The position numbers were made by a program, and so were the translations under genes. From Brevundimonas aurantiaca (GTDB lineage Bacteria > Pseudomonadota > Alphaproteobacteria > Caulobacterales > Caulobacteraceae), in NCBI RefSeq assembly GCF_014199955.1, contig NZ_JACHOQ010000004.1, positions 1-64,000 on the forward strand: a stretch of 64,000 nucleotides of DNA, read 5' to 3'. Below the pieces are notes generated by a model. It worked only from the letters and a program-made list of their open reading frames with translations. It did no database searches and was not told the origin of the DNA. Of the stretch, positions 32,590-41,005 are shown piece after piece (the first letter of the stretch is position 1; each line of letters starts with the position of its first letter).

Positions 32590-33936
32590 TCAGCCCCGTT
32601 CTTCGTCCGGCGCGAAGGTCACCGTCGCCTCCATTCCCCCGTCCGCCGCATTGGCCAGGGTCAGGCGGCCGCCGGCGATCTCGGCCATGCGGCGGGCGAT
32701 GGTCAGGCCCAGGCCCGAGCCGCCGCTGTCGCGCGACCGCGACGGGTCCAGCCGGTAGAAGGGCTCGAACAGGGCCTCCAGCCGGTCTTCGGGAACGCCC
32801 GGCCCGTGGTCGCGGACGATCAGACGCACCGTCTCGCCCTCGACCTCGGCCCGGACCGCCGCATCGCCGCCGTGGCGCACGGCGTTGTCGATCAGATTGG
32901 TCAGGCACCGCCTCAGAGCCAGGGGCCGGGTCGGCCGCACCGCCCCGCAGCCCTTAACGAAGACGACCGGCTGTCCCGCCTCGGCCGCATCCTCGCACAG
33001 GGCCGACAGCAGGGCGTCCAGATCGACCGGGACGACCGGCTCGATCCGGGTCTCCAGCCGCGCCAGGTCCAGCCCCTCGCGGACCAGATGCTGCATGGCC
33101 GCCAGATCCGCAATCAGCTGAGCGCGCAGGGTCTCGTCCGCCACCTTTTCGACCCGCAGCCTCAGCCGGGTCAGGGGCGTCTGAAGATCGTGGGCCACGG
33201 CGGCCAGGACGCGGGCCCGCTCGGCGATCAGGGCCTGAAGCCGGGTCTGCATGGCGTTCAGCGCCAGGGCCGCCTGGCGCACCTCGCGCGTCCCCTCCAC
33301 CGCCAGGGGCGGGCCGTCCAGGTCGCGGCCCAGGGCCTCGGCCCCGGCCGACAGCCGCGCCAGGGGCGCCGCCGCCCGGCGTGACGCCAGCCAGGCCGTC
33401 GCCGCCACAGTCGCCAGACCCACGGCCAGCAGCAGGGCGCTGTCCCGCCCCAGATTCCACGGGCGCGGGGCGGGCGGCAGGCTGACCGCCACCGGGGCCA
33501 CGGCCGTCCCGTCCTGGGGGTCCAGGGTCAGGATGCGACAGCGCAGGGCCGCGTCCGCCGGGGCGCCGCAGGCGGCCTTGGCCGCCTCATAGGCCCGCAC
33601 CTTGACCCCGGTCACGCCGCGTCGGGCCAGGGCCTGGGCCACCGCCTGGGTCAGGGCGGGGTCGGGCGGCCCGCGCCGCTGTCCGTCGGCCGGGGTCAGG
33701 GCCACGGCCACGGCGGCGGCCGGATCGTCGTCGGCCTGGGCCAGGTCGCCGATCCGCTCGGCCGTGGTGAAGTCATGGGCCTGTTTCAGCCAGTGATGGC
33801 GGCCCAGCTGAAGCGCCAGAAAGGTCACCGCCGCCGCCGCCAGGGCCCCGACCAGGACCAGGGCGAACAGCCGGACCGTCGATCCGTCGACGGCGCCGCC
33901 CAGCCCCCGCTTCGAGCCCCGGCCTAGGCGCGCCAC
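32590..33936 (-). CDS. HAMP-domain sensor histidine kinase (OmpR/EnvZ type)
   Basis: A 448-residue kinase. TM1 (about 18-42), a periplasmic domain (about 43-150, with a CGAPADAALRC cysteine pair), TM2 (about 158-178), HAMP (to about 230), HisKA with LAAVAHDLQTPLTRLR, and HATPase with NLIDNAVRHG, DHGPGV and GGSGLGLTI. No ATG is near; the GTG at 33936 overlaps the regulator stop by 13 bases and gives a normal N-terminus. The operon order is regulator then kinase. Confidence 0.85.
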   Translation of the reverse strand: MARLGRGSKRGLGGAVDGSTVRLFALVLVGALAAAAVTFLALQLGRHHWLKQAHDFTTAERIGDLAQADDDPAAAVAVALTPADGQRRGPPDPALTQAVAQALARRGVTGVKVRAYEAAKAACGAPADAALRCRILTLDPQDGTAVAPVAVSLPPAPRPWNLGRDSALLLAVGLATVAATAWLASRRAAAPLARLSAGAEALGRDLDGPPLAVEGTREVRQAALALNAMQTRLQALIAERARVLAAVAHDLQTPLTRLRLRVEKVADETLRAQLIADLAAMQHLVREGLDLARLETRIEPVVPVDLDALLSALCEDAAEAGQPVVFVKGCGAVRPTRPLALRRCLTNLIDNAVRHGGDAAVRAEVEGETVRLIVRDHGPGVPEDRLEALFEPFYRLDPSRSRDSGGSGLGLTIARRMAEIAGGRLTLANAADGGMEATVTFAPDEERG

Positions 33937-34634
33937 GTCACCGGGCCCGACAACATATAGCCCAGGCTGCGCACCGTGCGGATCAGGACCGGGTTCTTGG
34001 CGTCGTCGCCCAGCTTCTGGCGCAGGCGGCTGACCCTCAGATCGACCGCCCGGTCGTCGGCGTCGGCGACGGTGGACAGGGCGCGGATGCGCTCGCGCGA
34101 CAGGGGCCGCCCGCCATTTCGGACCAGGGCGTGCAGCAGGTCGAAATCCGCCCCGGACAAGGGCGCCACCCGCCCGTCCGGCGCCGTCAGGCTGCGGGCG
34201 GCGACGTCCAGGGACCAGCCGGCGAACTGGGCGCAGCGCCCCTGGACCGGCTCGGCCTCCGGGCGGGCGCGGCGCAGGACGGTGCGGATGCGGGCCACCA
34301 GCTCGCGCGGCTCGAACGGCTTGGCCATATAGTCGTCGGCCCCCATCTCCAGCCCCACGATCCGGTCGATCGGATCGCCCCGCGCCGTCAGCATGATGAC
34401 CGGGGTCCGCGACGTCGCCCGGATGGCGCGGCACAGGCTAAGGCCGTCCTCGTCCGGCAGATTGAGGTCCAGCACCACCAGATCGACCGGCCCGGCCTCC
34501 AGCGCCGCCTTGGCCGCCCGGCCGTCGGCCGCCTTTAAGGTGCGAAAGCCGTGCTGCTCCAGATGATCGGCCAGAAGGGTGCGGATATCGCGGTCGTCGT
34601 CGACGACCAGAAGCACGGGCGGGGCGGCGGTCAT
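33924..34634 (-). CDS. OmpR family response regulator
   Basis: A 236-residue regulator: receiver with DDDRDIR, acceptor Asp in LVVLDLNLPDEDG (about 55) and Lys in MAKPFEPRELV. The winged-helix domain has LSGADFDLLHALVRNGGRPLS in front and DLRVSRLRQKLGDD then IRTVRSLGYML at the end. It is the partner of the kinase downstream and divergent from a small exported protein gene at 34830. Paired direct repeats in the shared region are probably its binding sites. Confidence 0.92.
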   Translation of the reverse strand: MTAAPPVLLVVDDDRDIRTLLADHLEQHGFRTLKAADGRAAKAALEAGPVDLVVLDLNLPDEDGLSLCRAIRATSRTPVIMLTARGDPIDRIVGLEMGADDYMAKPFEPRELVARIRTVLRRARPEAEPVQGRCAQFAGWSLDVAARSLTAPDGRVAPLSGADFDLLHALVRNGGRPLSRERIRALSTVADADDRAVDLRVSRLRQKLGDDAKNPVLIRTVRSLGYMLSGPVTWRA

Positions 34635-34695
34635 GGGGCGGGTTCAGCGTGGCGGGTCGGTCGTCTCTGTCCGCCCGGCTGATGGCGAAAAGGCG

Positions 34696-34744
34696 GCCGA
34701 CACAGTCGGACACAAATCTCCGCCCCGCCGACACGGGCCGACAC
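34696..34744. promoter_or_regulatory. Paired direct repeats, candidate OmpR-type operator
   Basis: GCCGACAC occurs at 34696, 34727 and 34737, with the variant TCGGACAC at 34706. Each pair (34696/34706 and 34727/34737) is offset by 10 bp, one helical turn, the classic geometry for tandem OmpR-family dimers. It lies between the divergent regulator gene and the small exported gene. An inverted repeat CGTCCG-N7-CGGACG follows at 34788-34806. Confidence 0.6.
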
Positions 34745-34829
34745 CGAACCGCCCATCGCCCGCCGGAGCCGGCGTCGAGAAACGGGTCGTCCGAAACGAA
34801 CGGACGTTCTCAACACAGAGAGACTTCAG

Positions 34830-35078
34830 ATGAAATCCTTCCGCACCTCCGCCGTCCTGGGCGCCCTGGCCGTCGTCGCCCTGAGCAGCGGCGCCGCCTT
34901 CGCCGGAACCGTCCCCGCCTCGGCCCCCGCTTCGGCCGCCGCCGCTGGCCGCGCCCCGGCCGCGACCGCCTCGACCGCCCATTCGACGACCTCGGCCGCC
35001 CGTCCGCAGCGTCCGGCCCGCCACAGCCGTCATCAGCGCGCCGAGACCCCGGCTCAAACGGCCAAGAAGAAGTCCTGA
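34830..35078 (+). CDS. Small Ala-rich exported protein
   Basis: An 82-residue protein with a good signal peptide (residues 1-25, cleavage after AFA). The mature chain is a low-complexity Ala/Ser/Thr/Pro segment turning basic at the end (RHSRHQRAE, AKKKS). There is no recognised family. It has its own terminator and lies across the repeat-bearing region from the OmpR-type regulator, so it is the first candidate target of that system. It could be an envelope-stress or acid-shock-like periplasmic protein, but this is speculative. Confidence 0.7.
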   Translation: MKSFRTSAVLGALAVVALSSGAAFAGTVPASAPASAAAAGRAPAATASTAHSTTSAARPQRPARHSRHQRAETPAQTAKKKS

Positions 35079-35091
35079 GACCCTGATCCGA

Positions 35092-35136
35092 CTTCGGGCG
35101 GTCTCCCGGCCGACCGCCCGAAGCCGGTCTTTTCCC
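35092..35136 (+). terminator. Rho-independent terminator
   Basis: A perfect 12-bp stem (35092-35103 with 35112-35123), eight-base loop, then CCGGTCTTTTCCCCC. It serves the small exported gene and faces the convergent xylanase. Confidence 0.75.
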
Positions 35137-35142
35137 CCGACT

Positions 35143-36369
35143 TTAAGCGAACCCTTGGGCCAGGGCCGCCGCCATCGGCCCCGGTCGTCCCGCGCCGTCG
35201 AAGGGCAGGGGCCGGTCGCGCCCGTCGTCCTTGTCGCCCTGACGATACCAGCTGTCGGTGTCGCGCAGACCCCAGACGGTGAAGGCGAACCTCTGGGCCG
35301 CCGGCAGGGCTGTAAAGGCTTCCGCCAACTCCCGCACCCGCGCCGTCTGCAAGGCCGTGCGCTGACCTGCGCCGCGCAGGTCCAGCCGGTTCTCGGTCCG
35401 CAAGGTGCAGTCCAGCTCCGACACATGGATCGGCAGGCCGAACTGGGCCGCCTCGCGCATGAAGGTGCTGATCGCCCCCTCGGGGATGTCGATCCAAAGA
35501 TGCGACTGCAGCCCCAGCCCCTGAAGCGGACACCCCGCCTTCAACAGCCGCTCGACCAGTTTCAGGAACTGGATGCCCTTGGCCGGCACGCTTTCCTGAT
35601 TGTATTCGTTGAGGAACAGCACCGCGTCCGGATCGGCCGCCCGCGCCTGTTCGAAGGCGCGCAGAATATAGCCGTCGTGGCCGTATCGGGCGCTCCAGTG
35701 GCAGTCGCGCAGGCCCGAGCCGTCGTCCAGAATCGGCTCATTGACCACGTCCCAGCTGCGGACCTTGCCGCGATACCGGCCGGCCACGGCGGCGACATAG
35801 CCGTCGAAGGCCCGGTCGAAGGCCGCGCCGGACAGGCCCGCAAAGGCCTCGGCCCCTTGCGAATACCAGATCAGGGTGTGGCCGTGCAGGGCCATGCCGT
35901 TGCGGGCAGCGAAGGCGGCGATCCGGTCCGACCGGTCGAACCGGGGCCGGTCCAGCCCGTCGGCCAGGACATATTCCATCTTCATCTCCCACTCGGGCGT
36001 GAGTTGACAGACCTGGGCGCGGGCCAGGGCGACCCAGTCGGGGTCGTCGATCTGCATCGCCTTGATCGCCGTGCCGAACGGGGCGGGGGCGACGGACTTC
36101 AGCGCGGGAAGGTTCGGCGGCGTCGGTTCGGCCGAGGTGCGGTCGCAGGCGGCCAGGGCCAGCGACGAGGCGATCACGGCGCGGCGAGAGAGACCAAACC
36201 CTCTCCCGCTTGCGGGAGAGGTGGCCCGGCGTTCGCGAAGCGAACCAGGATCGGAGAGGGACGTGCTGCTCAACAGAAGACTTCCCCCATCGTCAGCCGT
36301 CTCGCTCCGCTCGACGAGCTGACACTTCCCCCGCAAGCGGGGGAAGGTCTGAGAGTCCTCAGACCGCAC
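35143..36369 (-). CDS. Endo-1,4-beta-xylanase, GH10
   Basis: A glycoside hydrolase family 10 enzyme. The acid/base Glu is in SWDVVNEPILDD and the nucleophile in HVSELDCTLR; further family motifs are GHTLIWYSQ, LFLNEYN, LGLQSHLW and FTVWGLRDTDSWY. The start is unclear. A twin-Arg/lipobox-like signal (SRRAVIASSLALAAC) begins only after about 60 residues encoded by the hairpin-rich repeat at 36200-36346, and the frame runs up to a GTG at 36369 inside fliJ. An in-frame TTG lies at 36273 and a GTG at 36177. The repeat has probably displaced the native 5' end. Confidence 0.85.
   Translation of the reverse strand: MRSEDSQTFPRLRGKCQLVERSETADDGGSLLLSSTSLSDPGSLRERRATSPASGRGFGLSRRAVIASSLALAACDRTSAEPTPPNLPALKSVAPAPFGTAIKAMQIDDPDWVALARAQVCQLTPEWEMKMEYVLADGLDRPRFDRSDRIAAFAARNGMALHGHTLIWYSQGAEAFAGLSGAAFDRAFDGYVAAVAGRYRGKVRSWDVVNEPILDDGSGLRDCHWSARYGHDGYILRAFEQARAADPDAVLFLNEYNQESVPAKGIQFLKLVERLLKAGCPLQGLGLQSHLWIDIPEGAISTFMREAAQFGLPIHVSELDCTLRTENRLDLRGAGQRTALQTARVRELAEAFTALPAAQRFAFTVWGLRDTDSWYRQGDKDDGRDRPLPFDGAGRPGPMAAALAQGFA
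36200..36346. repeat. Hairpin-rich interspersed repeat at the xylanase 5' end
   Basis: A unit bracketed by two GC hairpins: CCTCTCCCGC-TT-GCGGGAGAGG (36200-36221) and CTTCCCCCGC-AA-GCGGGGGAAG (36325-36346). Inside are GTTCGC-GAA-GCGAAC (36231-36245) and GTCAGC...GCTGAC (36292-36323). Such units are common intergenic repeats in Caulobacterales genomes. It lies between fliJ and the xylanase domain and is read as protein at the xylanase N-terminus. Confidence 0.75.
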
Positions 36370-36769
36370 GCTTCCGCAGGCCCAGCTCGTCGAAGGCGGC
36401 GGTTTCGCGCTTGGCGATGGCGATCAGCTTGTTCAGCCGGGTGGTTTCGGCGACGTGTTCGAACTTCTTCAGCTCTTCGAAGGCGCCCGTCAGGGCGTCG
36501 CGGGCCCCGGCCTCTTCGGCGTCGATGACGCTCAGATCGCTTTCGGCGGCGGCGCGGCGGGCCTTCCAGCCGTTCAGATAGGCGGCCAGCATCATATTGG
36601 CGTCGGCGTCCAGGCGTGCGCGCTCGCGCTCCACCTCGACCTCGGCGTCCAGAACCGCCAGCCGCATCTCGGCCGTGGCCCGGCGTGCGCTGACCTCGGC
36701 CAGGCGCTTTTGCAGGGTTTCGACCTCATAGTTGGAGATGCGGATCAGGGATTGGGCCCAAGCGGTCAT
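36359..36769 (-). CDS. fliJ: Flagellar export chaperone FliJ
   Basis: A 136-residue, almost wholly alpha-helical coiled-coil protein (NYEVETLQKRLAEVSARR, RLAVLDAEVEVERERAR, EELKKFEHVAETTRLNK) with the length and charge pattern of alphaproteobacterial FliJ. It binds FliI and recycles export chaperones at the flagellar type III apparatus. It starts four bases after the fliI stop, so fliI-fliJ is an operon as in Caulobacter. Confidence 0.88.
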   Translation of the reverse strand: MTAWAQSLIRISNYEVETLQKRLAEVSARRATAEMRLAVLDAEVEVERERARLDADANMMLAAYLNGWKARRAAAESDLSVIDAEEAGARDALTGAFEELKKFEHVAETTRLNKLIAIAKRETAAFDELGLRKRAV

Positions 36770-36773
36770 TTCG

Positions 36774-38117
36774 TCACTCTCTGATCATGCCTTGGTTCAG
36801 AATAGTCTCCAGCCGGGTAAAGGAATCGGAAAGACGGGTGACGTCGTCCTTGTCCTGGCTCAGAAACTCTTCCAGCGCGGGGTTCAGGGCGATGGCCCGG
36901 TCCACGATCGGGTCGGCGCCGGTGCGGTAGGCGCCGATCTTGATCAGCTCCTCCATATTGCCATAGGCCGACAGACACTGGCGGGCGCGCTTGTTCAGCT
37001 CGCGCTCGGGCAGGGTCTGGCAGGCGGGCATGGTCCGGCTGACGGATTTCAGCACGTCGATGGCGGGGAAACGCCCGCGCTCGGCGATCTTACGGTCCAT
37101 CACGATATGGCCGTCCAGAATGCCGCGCACGGCGTCGGCGATGGGCTCGTCATGGTCGCCCCCGTCCACCAGGACGGTGAACAGGGCGGTGATGGGCGCG
37201 GCCGTCGTGCCGTCGGGCCGGATCGGCCCCGGCCCGGCCCGCTCCAAGAGCTTGGGCAGTTCGGTGAAGACGGTGGGGGTATAGCCCTTGGTCGTCGGCG
37301 GCTCGCCCGCCGCCAGGCCGATCTCGCGCTGGGCCATGGCGAAACGGGTGACGCTGTCCATCAGGCACAGGACCTCCAGGTCCTGATCACGCAGGAACTC
37401 GGCGATGGCCATGGTCATATAGGCCGACTGGCGGCGTTTCAGGGCCGGCTCGTCACTGGTGGCGACCACGACGACGGCGCGTCTCAGCCCCTCTTCGCCC
37501 AGGGTCTCTTCAACGAACTCGCGCACTTCGCGGCCCCGTTCGCCGATCAGGCCGACCACGACCGCGTCGCAGCTGGCCTGTTTGGCCAGCATGGACAAAA
37601 GCACCGACTTGCCCACGCCGGAACCCGCGAAGATGCCCAGCCGCTGGCCCCGGCAGGTGGTGGTGAAGACGTCCATGGCCCTGACCCCCAGGTCCAGCCG
37701 CTCGCCCACCCGGCCGCGCGAATGGGCCGGGGGCGGCGGCGTGCGCAGGGGATAGGGCGCCGGCCCCTGGGGCAGGGGGCCCAGGCCGTCGATGGGATTG
37801 CCGAAGGCGTCGATGATGCGGCCCAGCCAGGCGGTGGTCGGGCGCACGCTGGCGGCCTGGTCGACGATGCGGATCTCGGCGCCGGGCGCCACCCCCTCGA
37901 CCGGGCCGAACGGCATCAACAGGGCCTTGGCGTCGCGGAACCCCACCACCTCGGCCGGCAGGGGCTCCAGCCCGCGCCGCCCGATCTCGGCCCGCGCCCC
38001 GACCGCCAGCCGCGACAGGCCGCCTCGCGACTCGATCAGCAGGCCCGACACCCCCGCGACCTTGCCGGTGACGACCAGGGGGTCGATCGCTTCGACGGCG
38101 GCGACGAGATTATGCAA
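36774..38117 (-). CDS. fliI: Flagellum-specific ATP synthase FliI
   Basis: A 447-residue ATPase of the flagellar type III export system, related to F1-beta. Walker A is [11 protein letters not shown] (about 161-171), followed by [19 protein letters not shown], Walker [41 protein letters not shown] and SVSRTMP. The start is a TTG at 38117 (TTG CAT AAT), the only one giving the family N-terminus. The upstream region carries TTAAC half-sites suggesting CtrA control. Confidence 0.95.
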   Translation of the reverse strand: MHNLVAAVEAIDPLVVTGKVAGVSGLLIESRGGLSRLAVGARAEIGRRGLEPLPAEVVGFRDAKALLMPFGPVEGVAPGAEIRIVDQAASVRPTTAWLGRIIDAFGNPIDGLGPLPQGPAPYPLRTPPPPAHSRGRVGERLDLGVRAMDVFTTTCRGQRLGIFAGSGVGKSVLLSMLAKQASCDAVVVGLIGERGREVREFVEETLGEEGLRRAVVVVATSDEPALKRRQSAYMTMAIAEFLRDQDLEVLCLMDSVTRFAMAQREIGLAAGEPPTTKGYTPTVFTELPKLLERAGPGPIRPDGTTAAPITALFTVLVDGGDHDEPIADAVRGILDGHIVMDRKIAERGRFPAIDVLKSVSRTMPACQTLPERELNKRARQCLSAYGNMEELIKIGAYRTGADPIVDRAIALNPALEEFLSQDKDDVTRLSDSFTRLETILNQGMIRE

Positions 38118-38186
38118 GACGAACCCCAGAAACAGGCGTTAACCGTTTGCGCCATCATGGTTAACGGGGGGTGAAGGGGGGGTTAA
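38118..38186 (-). promoter_or_regulatory. fliIJ promoter region with TTAA half-sites
   Basis: TTAA half-sites lie at 38139, 38161 and 38183, the middle one read on the minus strand as TTAACCAT, the extended CtrA half-site of Caulobacter class II flagellar promoters. The spacings are not the strict seven-base arrangement, so CtrA binding is a candidate only. Confidence 0.5.
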
Positions 38187-39085
38187 ACCGGATCTCCTGC
38201 GACCGGCGTCTCCCGCGTCGTCGCGATGGCCCCGACCGAGGCGATGACGATGGCGGCGATGGCGATCCATTGCTGGCCGGTCAGATGTTCGTGCAGGACG
38301 ATCAGGCCGGCCAGGGCGCCGATGGCGGGTTCGGCGCTGAGCACCACGCCGAAGGTGCGTTTGGGAATGCCGCGCAGGGCCACCATCTCCAGCGAATAGG
38401 GCAGGGCGCTGGAGAAGATCGCCACCGCCAGGCCGGCGACGACGATGGCCGGGTTGAACAGGGCCGCCCCGGCGTGGGCGAGGCCGAAGGGGACGACGAC
38501 CATCGCCGCCACGCTCATGCCCAGGGCCACCGACTGGCCCGGATGCAAATGGGTCAGCCGCTTGCCGAAGATGATGTACAGCGCCCAGCACAGGCCGGCG
38601 AAGGCGGCCAGGGCCACGCCGACCGGGTCCAGCGATCCCGCTCCGCCCTTCAGCGGCAGCAGCAGGCCCAGGCCCAGCACAGCGAAACCGACGCAGACGA
38701 AATGGATCGGCCGGCGCGAATGGATCAGGGCCAGGCTGAGCGGCCCGATGAATTCGATGGCGATGGCCACGCCCAGCGGAATGGTGCGCAGCGCCATGTA
38801 GAAGCTCAGATTCATGGCCCCCAGGACGGCGCCGTACAGGACGACGGCCTTCAGATCGGCCCGGGTCAGGGCGAACCGCCAGGGCCGGAACACCAGAACC
38901 AGCAGCAGGGCCGAGATCCCGACGCGATAGGCGGTGGCCCCCTGCGCCCCGATCACCGGAAACAGGCTCTTGGCGAAGGATGTGCCCCCCGCCAGGATCA
39001 TCATCCCCGCGAACAGGGCGGCGTAGGGGATCAGCCGCGCGATCAGCGGGGACTGCAGGCTCGGGCTCAGGCTGGGCGCGGTCAT
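38183..39085 (-). CDS. EamA/RhtA-type inner-membrane exporter
   Basis: A 300-residue ten-helix DMT-superfamily transporter with two EamA halves. RhtA-like segments are MALRTIPLGVAIAIEFIGPL, GVALAAFAGLCWALYIIFGK and the C-terminal SSALPYSLEMVALRGIP followed by SAEPAIGALAG. It probably exports threonine, homoserine or other small metabolites. The ATG at 39085 is chosen; the frame stays open upstream. An Lrp-type regulator is divergent 85 bp away, a typical arrangement for amino-acid exporters. Confidence 0.88.
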   Translation of the reverse strand: MTAPSLSPSLQSPLIARLIPYAALFAGMMILAGGTSFAKSLFPVIGAQGATAYRVGISALLLVLVFRPWRFALTRADLKAVVLYGAVLGAMNLSFYMALRTIPLGVAIAIEFIGPLSLALIHSRRPIHFVCVGFAVLGLGLLLPLKGGAGSLDPVGVALAAFAGLCWALYIIFGKRLTHLHPGQSVALGMSVAAMVVVPFGLAHAGAALFNPAIVVAGLAVAIFSSALPYSLEMVALRGIPKRTFGVVLSAEPAIGALAGLIVLHEHLTGQQWIAIAAIVIASVGAIATTRETPVAGDPV

Positions 39086-39170
39086 GGGACGAGAGATAGC
39101 CCAAAGCCGCTTGCGTATCTCGCCGATTTCCGGCCTCCTTGCGCCGAAAAGCGGCGTTAAAGAGCATGAT

Positions 39171-39650
39171 ATGACGGATTTCGTCACCCTGGACGAGTTT
39201 GACCGGCGGCTGCTGGCGCGGGCGCGGCGCGACAATCAGGAGCCGGCGCGGGTCACGGCCCAGGCGGTGGGCCTGTCGGAATCGGCGGTGCTGCGGCGGA
39301 TGCGGCGCCTCCGGGCCGAAGGGGTCATCGTCGCCGACGTCGCCCTGGTCGATCCGGCCCGGATCAAGCCGCGCATCGTCCTGCATGTGCTGGTCGAGAT
39401 GAACACTCAGGATCGCAAGGTCATGACCGCCTTCCAGCAGGCCATGAGGGCCAGTCCCGAGGTCCAGGGCGCCTGGGACGTGACGGGCGAGACCGACTAT
39501 CTGCTGACCGTGGCCGTCCCGACCATGGCCGATTACGAAGCCTTCGGCATCCGCGAACTGGTCCCGGAAAAGGGGGTCCGCAGCTATCGCAGCATGATCG
39601 TGATCCGCGAGGTGGTCGGCTTCGACCCCGCCCGCGCCGTGGTGGATTAA
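39171..39650 (+). CDS. Lrp/AsnC family regulator
   Basis: A 159-residue regulator: N-terminal winged helix (DEFDRRLLARARRDNQEPAR, SESAVLRRMRRLRAEGVIVAD) and a C-terminal RAM ligand domain (VQGAWDVTGETDYLLTVAV). The ATG at 39171 gives the family length. It is divergent from the RhtA-type exporter, which it probably controls in response to an amino acid. Its stop overlaps the 3' end of the porin gene on the other strand. Confidence 0.92.
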   Translation: MTDFVTLDEFDRRLLARARRDNQEPARVTAQAVGLSESAVLRRMRRLRAEGVIVADVALVDPARIKPRIVLHVLVEMNTQDRKVMTAFQQAMRASPEVQGAWDVTGETDYLLTVAVPTMADYEAFGIRELVPEKGVRSYRSMIVIREVVGFDPARAVVD

Positions 39651-40852
39651 TAGAGGGCGGTCGTGATCCGCAGCGCGACCACCACCACCGTGTCGGCGTC
39701 GCGCAGACCCCCGGCGTAGCGGATCAGCTGGACGTCCGGCTGGAGGGTGAAACGGCCGATCCGGTCGGCGTAGGTCAGTTCCAGCCCCTCTTCGTAATGG
39801 GCGGGGTCGTCGCCGGCGTCGGCGATGTTGGCGCGGCCCTTGTCGGACAGCCAGCCCTGATGGACGCCCAAGGAGACCTGGCTGTCGGGGCGGCCCGCCC
39901 AGACCTGGCTGACCAGGACGCCGGCCTGCCAGCCGCCTTCGAAATCGGTGGTGTCCCCGTCCGAGGCGCCGATCCGGCCGAACAGATCGACCTGGGGCCC
40001 GTCCGGGTTCGCCGTCCCATAGACCCGCCCCTCGGCCAGGGCGTAGGCGCCGCGCGCCAGGCTCTGGGCCGGTTCGCCGTCGGGCGTCAGGTCGCGGATG
40101 TCGTCCTGATGCTGGTCATAGCGCCAGACGCCGACGGCGTAGCGGCCCGCCCCGTTGACGCGGCCCCCGACCTCGACGATGCCCAGGACGCCGTGATCCA
40201 GGGTGGTGGCCACCCCGCCCCGGTCGCCGATGGTGCGGGCGTCGGCGTTCACCACCGCGCCTTGAGCGTAAAAGGTCTCGACGTCCCCGATCCGCAGCCG
40301 CGCCGCCAGGGAGGTGGAGGGGAAGATGGCCGGGCCGTTCGGACCGGTGGAGGCCAGTTCCGAGCCGATGCCGAACGGCGGCGCCAGCAGCAGGCCCGAG
40401 GCCTCGGTGGCGTAGAATTCGCTGTTCAGATCATAAAGCCCGCCCAGCAGGCTTCCCCAGCCCAGGTCCTGTTCGATCCAGGCCTCATACAGTCGTGCGC
40501 CCTGGGCGGCGACCTCGATATTGTCGACCCCTTGCAGGGTTCCGGCCAGGGCGTTGGGCTCGCCCCCGCCGTTGTAAAGGCCCGACAGATGCAGCCGCGC
40601 GCCGCGCCAGCCCCAGGCCCGTTCCAGATCCCCGTCCAGGCTGACGCTCAGATTGTCCAGATAGCGGCCCGCCCGCGCGGCCCCGCCCGAGACGACGCCC
40701 GTGACGTCGGCGGTGTATTCGGCCGCGAAGGCCCAGGTCGGTTCGATCTCCGTCTCGGCCTGGGCCAGGGCGAAGGTCGGCGCCGCGACGGCGGCCAGAC
40801 CGGCCAGGGCCGCCAGACGGCGGAGAAGGGAGCGGGGCTTAGCATTCTGCAT
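39647..40852 (-). CDS. Carbohydrate-selective porin, OprB family
   Basis: A 401-residue outer-membrane barrel with a signal peptide (about 1-31, ending FALAQA). OprB-type motifs include LDNLSVSLDGDLERAWGWRG, LYEAWIEQDLGWGSLLGGLYDLNSEF and repeated amphipathic strands. The chain ends RITTALY, with an aromatic last residue suited to barrel assembly. It likely admits sugars. It is divergent from the chemoreceptor gene. Confidence 0.85.
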   Translation of the reverse strand: MQNAKPRSLLRRLAALAGLAAVAAPTFALAQAETEIEPTWAFAAEYTADVTGVVSGGAARAGRYLDNLSVSLDGDLERAWGWRGARLHLSGLYNGGGEPNALAGTLQGVDNIEVAAQGARLYEAWIEQDLGWGSLLGGLYDLNSEFYATEASGLLLAPPFGIGSELASTGPNGPAIFPSTSLAARLRIGDVETFYAQGAVVNADARTIGDRGGVATTLDHGVLGIVEVGGRVNGAGRYAVGVWRYDQHQDDIRDLTPDGEPAQSLARGAYALAEGRVYGTANPDGPQVDLFGRIGASDGDTTDFEGGWQAGVLVSQVWAGRPDSQVSLGVHQGWLSDKGRANIADAGDDPAHYEEGLELTYADRIGRFTLQPDVQLIRYAGGLRDADTVVVVALRITTALY

Positions 40853-41005
40853 GGCCGGAAGTCCGTGATGTTGAACCTCCAGCCTAGCTTCGGAAGGTGA
40901 ACACGGACCTTCGCATTACATTGGGGGCAAGCCGTATCGGACCGGCAACGGCGCGTTAACCCAAACTCCCGTAACCCCGTTCGGAATTGTGTGGGAGCGC
41001 GCGCG

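Noticed and set aside
34696..34744. CRISPR-like short repeats
   Set aside because: Only four 8-bp boxes without uniform spacers; better explained as regulator binding sites.
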